Shown here: positions 58,627 through 64,000 of the stretch, one piece after another
How positions within the stretch are numbered: position 1 is the first letter of the stretch
Layout: each line of letters begins with the position of its first letter
Assembly: GCF_030056665.1 (NCBI RefSeq)
Contig: NZ_JASHIG010000006.1
Strand: one strand, 5' to 3'
DNA length: 64,000 nt
Source: Flectobacillus roseus
Lineage (GTDB): Bacteria; Bacteroidota; Bacteroidia; Cytophagales; Spirosomataceae
Notes under the pieces: model-generated
Database searches by the model: none
What the model saw: the letters and a program-made list of their open reading frames with translations, nothing else
Told to the model about the DNA's origin: nothing
Translations under genes and position numbers: made by a program

Positions 58627-59679
58627 TTAAATTCCCAAAATCTTCTTATTCAATTCGATATCAGCACCACCACCTGCAAAGTCATCAAATACTTTTGACG
58701 TTGCTTGGATAATGTGTGAATCAATAAATGGAGCTCCTTCTGTTGCACCTTGAACTGGATCTTTGATAGCACATTCCCATTCCAATACAGCCCAACCATC
58801 GTAACCATATTGTGTCAATTTAGAGAATACCGAACCAAAGTCTACCTGTCCATCACCTAATGAACGGAATCGACCAGCACGATTTACCCATGACTGATAA
58901 CCACCGTATACACCTTGTTTACCTGTTGGGTTAAACTCAGCATCTTTTACATGGAACATTTTGATACGCTCATGGTAGAAATCGATGTATTGTAAGTAAT
59001 CAAGGCATTGCAATACAAAGTGAGACGGGTCATAAAGCAAGTTAGCACGTTTGTGACCGCCTACTTTTTCTAAGAACATTTCGAATGTAACACCATCGTG
59101 TAAGTCTTCACCTGGGTGGATTTCGTAGCAAAGGTCAACACCAGCTTCGTCGAAAGCATTCAAGATAGGTAACCAACGGTTTGCCAATTCTGTAAAGCCT
59201 TGTTCTACCAAACCAGCAGGACGTTGTGGCCAAGGATATACCGTATGCCACATTAAAGCACCCGAGAATGTAGCGTGAGCCTTCAAACCAAGGTTTTGCG
59301 AAGCTTGCGCTGCCCATTTCAATTGTTGCACAGCCCATTCGGTACGAGCTTTTGGATTACCTTTTACTGAATCTGGCGCAAAGCCATCGAACATTACGTC
59401 GTAAGCAGGGTTTACTGCTACCAACTGTCCTTGTAAGTGTGTCGACAATTCAGTGATTTGGATACCTTTATCGGCTAATTTACCCTTCAATTCATCGCAA
59501 TACGTTTTTGACTCAGCAGCCAATTGCAAGTCAATCGCACGGGCATCCCAAGTAGGAATCTGTACACCTTTATAACCTAAATCAGCTACCCAAGAAGTAA
59601 TAGAATCAAGCGAGTTGAATGGCTCAGCGTTATCTAAAAATTGTGCTAAAAATATAGCAGGTCCTTTGATTGTTTTCAT
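58627..59679 (-). CDS. Sugar phosphate isomerase/epimerase (AP-endonuclease-2-like TIM barrel)
   Basis: I chose the start at 59679 (MKTIKGPAIFLAQFLDNAEP), giving 350 residues; the upstream in-frame ATG is inside a TTCACAATTC repeat run. The TIM barrel carries the metal ligands of the xylose isomerase-like family: Glu186 (CYEIHPGED), Asp217 (LLYDPSHF), His243 (MFHVKDAE) and Glu300 or Glu302 (VLEWE). Members isomerise or epimerise sugars or keto-sugars. It ends an operon with two Gfo/Idh/MocA oxidoreductases, a pairing often seen in inositol and keto-glycoside catabolism. The substrate is unproven. Confidence 0.9.
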   Translation of the reverse strand: MKTIKGPAIFLAQFLDNAEPFNSLDSITSWVADLGYKGVQIPTWDARAIDLQLAAESKTYCDELKGKLADKGIQITELSTHLQGQLVAVNPAYDVMFDGFAPDSVKGNPKARTEWAVQQLKWAAQASQNLGLKAHATFSGALMWHTVYPWPQRPAGLVEQGFTELANRWLPILNAFDEAGVDLCYEIHPGEDLHDGVTFEMFLEKVGGHKRANLLYDPSHFVLQCLDYLQYIDFYHERIKMFHVKDAEFNPTGKQGVYGGYQSWVNRAGRFRSLGDGQVDFGSVFSKLTQYGYDGWAVLEWECAIKDPVQGATEGAPFIDSHIIQATSKVFDDFAGGGADIELNKKILGI

Positions 59680-59683
59680 CTTC

Positions 59684-59724
59684 GAATTATGAATTGTGAA
59701 TGAGTGAATTGTGAATGAATTATA
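59684..59724. repeat. GTGAATTGTGAATGAA repeat run, left flank of the four-helix-bundle gene
   Basis: GAATTATGAATTGTGAATGA, then GTGAATTGTGAATGAATTAT. It begins 5 nt upstream of the isomerase start codon and is inverted relative to the run at 60155-60222. Confidence 0.75.
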
Positions 59725-59734
59725 ACACAAAAGA

Positions 59735-60139
59735 CTATTTTTCTTTAAGTAATCGGGAACTTGTCTTTCGAGAAGTAACGAGTATTTTTAATATTTCATT
59801 ACCCTCAGATAATAGAGATTCGGCTCTTTCAAAATGAATAAATTTGGCATCAATAGCATATTCTATCCAAAATAAACTTTCATCTAGCTCCTCTATTACT
59901 ATACAAAGTTTGGAGTAAAACTCTCGATGACTTCTTGCTCTTCTGACAGCTCTGTAGTTAGCTACACTTGAGGAAGATGATCTAGCCAATTGTTTGGCCA
60001 TATTAGTGCAAGAAGGAGAAAATGATGATGAGAAAAGCTTGTCACAGACAGGAATACATCTCAATCCAAAATCTTTTATTCTTTGAAATAGTATTTCACC
60101 AAATGCATTTGCATTTGATGCCGTAGAATCTGATGGCAT
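59735..60139 (-). CDS. Four-helix-bundle protein (23S rRNA intervening-sequence type)
   Basis: A 134-residue protein resembling the four-helix-bundle (S23/IVP, TIGR02436-like) family first seen inside 23S rRNA intervening sequences. Helical blocks are NAFGEILFQRIKDFGLR, CTNMAKQLARSSSSSVANYR, SHREFYSKLCIVIEELDESL and AESLLSEGNEILKILVTSRK. I chose ATG at 60139; a start at 60205 would translate repeat sequence. It sits between two metabolic genes of one operon, same strand, with inverted TTCACAATTC runs on both sides, and has no link to their pathway. It looks like an inserted cassette. Its function is unknown; family members are thought to bind nucleic acid. Confidence 0.8.
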   Translation of the reverse strand: MPSDSTASNANAFGEILFQRIKDFGLRCIPVCDKLFSSSFSPSCTNMAKQLARSSSSSVANYRAVRRARSHREFYSKLCIVIEELDESLFWIEYAIDAKFIHFERAESLLSEGNEILKILVTSRKTSSRLLKEK

Positions 60140-60154
60140 ATTTATATCAAAAAT

Positions 60155-60222
60155 AGGTGGTAAATAGAAAGTGAATTGTGAAGTTGGAATCAATTCTTCA
60201 TTCACAATTCACCATTCATCAC
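60155..60222. repeat. TTCATTCACAATTCACC repeat run, right flank of the four-helix-bundle gene
   Basis: It includes GTGAATTGTGAAG (from about 60171) and, inverted, TTCATTCACAATTCACCATT (60197-60216) with CATCAC. The last part is the complement of the left-flank run (GTGAATTGTGAATGAA at 59704-59719). It touches the stop codon of the upstream oxidoreductase gene (60222-60224). Confidence 0.7.
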
Positions 60223-61367
60223 TATACCTTCGTCCAGCTTTGGCTTCTGTGACTGTCTAGGATTCTTTCACAGATAAGCAATTCTCTGTAACCATCCGCA
60301 AAGGTTGGGAACGTTGGATTTTCTGGTTGTTTGCCAGCCGCTACAGCAGCATATACTTCTTTAAACAATTGTTTTGAAGTATCTGGAAAGCCTTCGTTGT
60401 GACCACCAGGGAATGTCATAATATCTCTTGCTTCTGCATACGCCAACGATGGGTCACGCATCAACACTTGGTTGGCAGCATCACGGTTACCCAACCACAA
60501 TTCGTTTGGAGCTTCTGAGTTCCAAGCAAATGTTTTGTTTGAACCAGAGATTTCTAATTTCAATTGGTTTTTGCGACCCGCTGAAACTTGAGAAACTGTT
60601 ACTAAGCCTTTATTTCCGTTGTCGAAACGTAACAATACGTTAGCAGTATCCTCTGTGTTGATTTCAACATCAGCATAGTCTTCTGGTTGAAGCATTTTCC
60701 CAGAATAAGTTTCTACTGGTTTTAATGGCTTCTTACGAGTTTTGTGAACTGTATTAAAATCAGCCATTACCTCCACTGTTTTCAAACCAGTGATATACTC
60801 AATGATATCCATCAAGTGTGAACCAATATCAGCAATTGCACGCGAATCACCAGATTTGTCTGGTTCTAAGCGCCAGTTGTAGTCAGTATTGTAGAATAAC
60901 CAGTCTTGCAAGTATGAACCAATGATTGAGTAAATTTCGCCTAAATCACCTTTCTCACGCATTGTTTTCATTTGGCGTACCAATGGATAATAACGTAAGT
61001 TGAAGTGAACAGCATTAACCAAACCTGTTTCTTTAGCAAGTGCTACTAATTCTTCAGCCTCATGTAAGTCTTTTGCCAAAGGTTTTTCACAAACAACGTG
61101 TTTGCCTGCCAACAAAGCGGCCTTTGATTGAGAATAGTGCAAGAAGTTTGGCGTACAGATATGTACACAAGCGATATCTTCCATAGCTAACAATTGATCG
61201 AATGTACAAGGACGTTCGATACCTAATTGTGCAGCTTTAGCCGTAGCCAATTCTATATTCACTTCACAAAGTGCTACAACTTCTACATTTGGTAGTCTTC
61301 TGAGGGCCTCGATGTGAGCTGGTCCAATAAAGCCTGTACCAACGACACCTACTTTGATTTTTGACAT
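60222..61367 (-). CDS. Gfo/Idh/MocA-family oxidoreductase
   Basis: The 381-residue NAD(P)-dependent dehydrogenase has the Rossmann motif GTGFIG (10-15 region), the catalytic lysine Lys95 in CEKPLAKD and the ADIGSHLMDI motif with Asp180 and His184. The C-terminal beta-sheet domain completes the fold. Members oxidise hydroxyls of sugars, inositols or glycosides, often at C3. It is the third gene of a minus-strand operon with a second oxidoreductase, a NodB-like protein and a TIM-barrel isomerase, which suggests step-wise oxidation and isomerisation of one carbohydrate. The substrate is unknown. Confidence 0.93.
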   Translation of the reverse strand: MSKIKVGVVGTGFIGPAHIEALRRLPNVEVVALCEVNIELATAKAAQLGIERPCTFDQLLAMEDIACVHICTPNFLHYSQSKAALLAGKHVVCEKPLAKDLHEAEELVALAKETGLVNAVHFNLRYYPLVRQMKTMREKGDLGEIYSIIGSYLQDWLFYNTDYNWRLEPDKSGDSRAIADIGSHLMDIIEYITGLKTVEVMADFNTVHKTRKKPLKPVETYSGKMLQPEDYADVEINTEDTANVLLRFDNGNKGLVTVSQVSAGRKNQLKLEISGSNKTFAWNSEAPNELWLGNRDAANQVLMRDPSLAYAEARDIMTFPGGHNEGFPDTSKQLFKEVYAAVAAGKQPENPTFPTFADGYRELLICERILDSHRSQSWTKV

Positions 61368-61421
61368 GAGTTAATCGATTTGTTTTTTGGGGATATAATT
61401 AATTATTGTTTTTGAAAAGGG

Positions 61422-62357
61422 TCACTCTTTGGATAGTAAGTTTGAAATATCCCATAAAAGCCACTTTTTACTTTTAATATTTCCTTCATTTTTTCGGAGC
61501 ATTTTTTGAAAAAGCGCCAAGCCTAAAGGTTCGTTGCCGTTGGCGTGTACCAATACTACACTTCCATTTTTGATGGCCTCGCCTTTGGCAAGCCAAGCAT
61601 CGCTTCCGAGTGGCAATAGCCCAAGCGCCAAAACTTCATCGAAAATACTTTTGTCGGATACCAAACCCGGAAATCTAAAGTAAATAGAAGGCACAAGACC
61701 ATTTGACAACATAGCTTGTTCATTCAATAAAACTTCCGAAAGGATATTAGTACCATGTTCCAACAAGAAATTATTAGTTAGCGGTAACTTGGGGTCGTAA
61801 CGATGCGTATAACTGTGGTTGACCCACGTAATACGCAAATTACCTACTTTTTCTTGTTGCTTGAGCCAGTCAAGGTCATCTTGATGTTTTTGCATCCAAA
61901 TACCTGTTATAGTAATCGTAAGCGGTACTGGGCGTTCACTGACTTCAAAACTTTTAATTACATTTTGAAAAAAACTTCGAGTCAATGGTTTGCTCGATGG
62001 GCATAAGTCTATCGTCAAACTAAAGCCTTGTAGCGTACTATCTGCTTTGGTGATTCCTGCATCTTGCAGCTCATAATCTCTATGCTTTTCAAATTGCCAG
62101 TCATGAATATAGGGTGTTTTTTCAAAAAGATTTAAAACATTATTCCATGTCACAGTCTGCACTTCGATATTATTGAGAATATGCGTTTTAAGATTTTCTG
62201 GATTTACCACTAAATACTTGATAGCATCTGCTTCCTTCCATTTTCTAATGACTAACTCATTTTGATATTGAGCAAAAAATACCTCATACTGAGATATTTG
62301 TGCCAATAAACGGGTAGAAAGAAGTCCCAATAACAGGAATGTTAGGAAGTATTTCAT
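61422..62357 (-). CDS. NodB-like polysaccharide deacetylase-related protein
   Basis: I chose the start at 62357 (MKYFLTFLLLGLLSTRLLAQ), which gives an ideal signal peptide and 311 residues. The NodB fold is recognisable: FSLTIDLCPS (Asp117), WVNHSYTHRY (His181, His185) and IYFRFPGL. In active deacetylases the first motif is TFDDG, with one Asp as base and the next as metal ligand. Here the second Asp is Leu118, so the Asp-His-His metal site is incomplete and activity is doubtful. It is exported, unlike its operon neighbours, and may process or bind the glycan outside the cytoplasm. Confidence 0.82.
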   Translation of the reverse strand: MKYFLTFLLLGLLSTRLLAQISQYEVFFAQYQNELVIRKWKEADAIKYLVVNPENLKTHILNNIEVQTVTWNNVLNLFEKTPYIHDWQFEKHRDYELQDAGITKADSTLQGFSLTIDLCPSSKPLTRSFFQNVIKSFEVSERPVPLTITITGIWMQKHQDDLDWLKQQEKVGNLRITWVNHSYTHRYDPKLPLTNNFLLEHGTNILSEVLLNEQAMLSNGLVPSIYFRFPGLVSDKSIFDEVLALGLLPLGSDAWLAKGEAIKNGSVVLVHANGNEPLGLALFQKMLRKNEGNIKSKKWLLWDISNLLSKE

Positions 62358-62517
62358 AACAATCTCAAGCGAGTTTTTCCAAACTTTTTGTACAAAAGTA
62401 ATGAAGGATGAAAGAAAAAGATGGTTTTCTATGGGCTTAACCCTTTTAACAGCCTTCAAATTTACTGAATATCTCCAAGCCATCAAGCATAAATCTGTGA
62501 CTTGGAGATAGTTCTTT

Positions 62518-63723
62518 TTAGATCTCAAATTTTGTCCATCTCTCTGCTGAGTTGGCAGACTTTACAACCGTTTGGATGAAAGCCATACCACGCAAACCGT
62601 CTTCGATACTTGGGAAATCATAAATATCTGGATCGTAACCGTCTACTCCAGTACCTTTTCCTAAGCCACCACCTGTACCAGATTTGCTTTCGGCACCCCA
62701 ACGGGCACGTAGGGCATAAGTAAAGTTTCGGTAAATACTCGCAAAAGTCTCAATATAGCCTTCTGGGTGACCTGCTGGCTGACGCGTATGTGCCTGTGCG
62801 TGAGGAGATAAATTACCAACTCCAGTACGGATAATTTTCGAGCCATTTTCCTGATTTGTCATAATCAAGGTATTTGGCTCCATTTGGCGCCATTTCAATC
62901 CACCAAACTCACCATAGACACGAATGTTAAGGTCATTTTCTTCGCCATTACAAATCTGACTATTATGCAAAATGCCTTTGGCACCATTGTCAAAATGAAG
63001 TAGGATGTTGGCGTCATCGTCGAGCATACGACCTTCCACAAAAATCGTAAGGTCAGCAGAAAGTTCTGTAATTTGTAAACCAGTGATATATTCAGCTAAG
63101 TTTTCGGCATGTGTACCAATGTCGCCAACACCACCTGCAGCCCCACTACGAGCGGGGTCGGTACGCCATGAAGCCTGTTTTTGACCCGAAGCCTCCACTA
63201 ATTGAGATAACCACCCTTGTGGATATTCAACAATTACCTTACGGATTTGTCCAATAGCACCTGATTTGATCAATTGACGTGCTTCTTTCACCATTGGATA
63301 GGCCGTGTAGTTATGCGTCAATGCGAATAGTAAGCCAGATTTTTTAACAATTTCGGTCAATTCTTTAGCCTCTTCCATCGTCAAAGTGAGTGGTTTGTCC
63401 ATCACTACGTGAAAACCGTTTTCGATAGCAAATTTTGCCGCTGGAAAATGTACATGGTTTGGCGTAACGATCGAAACGAAATCCATACGCTCACCTTCAG
63501 GAAGTTCTTTTTCTTTCAAAATCATTTCCTCGTACGAGTCATACACACGGTTGGCAGGTAAATAAAGTGCTTCGCCAGTAGCTTTAGATTTTTCAGGATT
63601 TGAACTAAACGCTCCGCAAACAAGTTCGATTTCGCCATCTAAGGCGGCTCCTCTGCGGTGAACTGCTCCGATGAAGGCATCCAAACTTCCTCCAATCATG
63701 CCCATTCTGATTTTTCTAGCCAT
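62518..63723 (-). CDS. Gfo/Idh/MocA-family oxidoreductase, first gene of operon
   Basis: The 401-residue dehydrogenase differs from the other copy. Its nucleotide loop reads MIGGSLDAFIGAVHRRGA (9-26), the catalytic lysine is Lys110 in VMDKPLT, and DIGTHAENLAEY carries Asp201 and His205. A Gly-rich stretch near the C terminus (SGTGGGLGKGTGVDGYDPDI) is unusual. Only about 30% identity to the 381-residue paralogue is apparent by eye, so each probably acts on a different intermediate. It leads the operon. A TACTTTTG -7-type element lies about 180 nt upstream. Confidence 0.92.
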   Translation of the reverse strand: MARKIRMGMIGGSLDAFIGAVHRRGAALDGEIELVCGAFSSNPEKSKATGEALYLPANRVYDSYEEMILKEKELPEGERMDFVSIVTPNHVHFPAAKFAIENGFHVVMDKPLTLTMEEAKELTEIVKKSGLLFALTHNYTAYPMVKEARQLIKSGAIGQIRKVIVEYPQGWLSQLVEASGQKQASWRTDPARSGAAGGVGDIGTHAENLAEYITGLQITELSADLTIFVEGRMLDDDANILLHFDNGAKGILHNSQICNGEENDLNIRVYGEFGGLKWRQMEPNTLIMTNQENGSKIIRTGVGNLSPHAQAHTRQPAGHPEGYIETFASIYRNFTYALRARWGAESKSGTGGGLGKGTGVDGYDPDIYDFPSIEDGLRGMAFIQTVVKSANSAERWTKFEI

Positions 63724-63901
63724 TTTTTTCGTTAATTAAATATCGAGCTTCTGAACGGCTCGGCTGACAAATCAAGGTCAGCTTGTTCTAAAGGCTCAAC
63801 AGTTTTAGGTTGAAATAATAATTGATATATATAATTAGAATAATGGATCTATGTGTTAATGATGAATTATGAGTTGTGAATTAGTACTGTACGAAGGATT
63901 G

Positions 63902-63909
63902 CAAAAGTA
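63902..63909 (-). promoter_or_regulatory. -7 element upstream of the carbohydrate operon
   Basis: On the minus strand this reads TACTTTTG, an exact TAnnTTTG match. It is identical to the one before nadC. The leader would be about 170 nt. No convincing -33 element is seen. Confidence 0.35.
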
Positions 63910-64000
63910 AGCTTCATTTTTTCAATTATTTAAAAACGTGTTTCTTTGAGGTACTGGATTTAAGCATTACTCAATGGACAAACGTATCATTCATCCGCAA

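Noticed and set aside
60140..60205. Longer four-helix-bundle protein starting at 60205
   Set aside because: The extra 22 residues are translation of the TTCACAATTC repeat run and do not resemble the family.
1..64000. CRISPR arrays, prophage, complete insertion sequences, rRNA or tRNA genes
   Set aside because: No regular spacer-repeat array, integrase, transposase, capsid gene or RNA gene was recognised when reading both strands. The dispersed repeats are too few and irregularly spaced for CRISPR.

Overview
The window looks like chromosomal DNA of an AT-rich Bacteroidota, most likely order Cytophagales (Spirosomaceae-like, e.g. the Flectobacillus/Arcicella/Emticicia/Runella neighbourhood). 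This rests on a SusC/SusD pair, a second CarboxypepD_reg-type TonB receptor, a fused SecDF of about 985 residues, TolB-like/BamA-like and TPR-LuxR proteins typical of the phylum, starts without Shine-Dalgarno sequences, and TAnnTTTG-type -7 promoter elements. The genus is inference. I see no rRNA, tRNA, CRISPR array, prophage or transposase gene.

Layout. 1-5 kb: ExbD and a BlaI-type repressor, dnaX, proA. 5-14 kb: a GT-C membrane glycosyltransferase, a 1085-residue propeller/barrel outer-membrane protein, a DAO-type flavoprotein, cmk, adenine deaminase. 14-20 kb: a SusC/SusD operon with a long structured leader, then an alpha/beta hydrolase. 20-25 kb: clpX and clpP, an HTH regulator, a lipoprotein cyclophilin. 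25-30.5 kb: a CPA-type antiporter, an OmpR/histidine-kinase pair, a small conserved protein and NhaA. 30.5-38 kb: a probable phytate locus (beta-propeller phytase, beta-helix lipoprotein, TonB receptor, TPR-LuxR regulator). 38-40.5 kb: nadA and nadC. 40.5-48.3 kb: small secreted protein, secDF, amino-acid permease, prfC, TM2 protein. 48.3-51.8 kb: a tight operon of LolA-like protein, secreted YidD-like protein and two paralogous TPR/membrane proteins, preceded by a small barrel protein. 52-58.3 kb: phosphohexomutase, a KAS III enzyme, two glycosyltransferases, a conserved hypothetical. 58.6-63.7 kb: a carbohydrate operon of two Gfo/Idh/MocA oxidoreductases, a NodB-like protein and a TIM-barrel isomerase, apparently interrupted by a four-helix-bundle (23S intervening-sequence type) gene.

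The non-coding part is unusually informative. At least five families of short dispersed repeats sit between genes: a 120-180 bp inverted-repeat element in four copies (two touching stop codons), a ~345 bp composite MITE-like element with two solo arms elsewhere, and several short word-like families. Many genes end in strong intrinsic terminators, some bidirectional. The best candidates for something undescribed are the LolA-like/YidD-like/paralogue operon, the four-helix-bundle insertion with its flanking inverted repeats, and the structured leaders of the SusC and nhaA regions. All functional calls come from reading motifs by eye; no database search was run.
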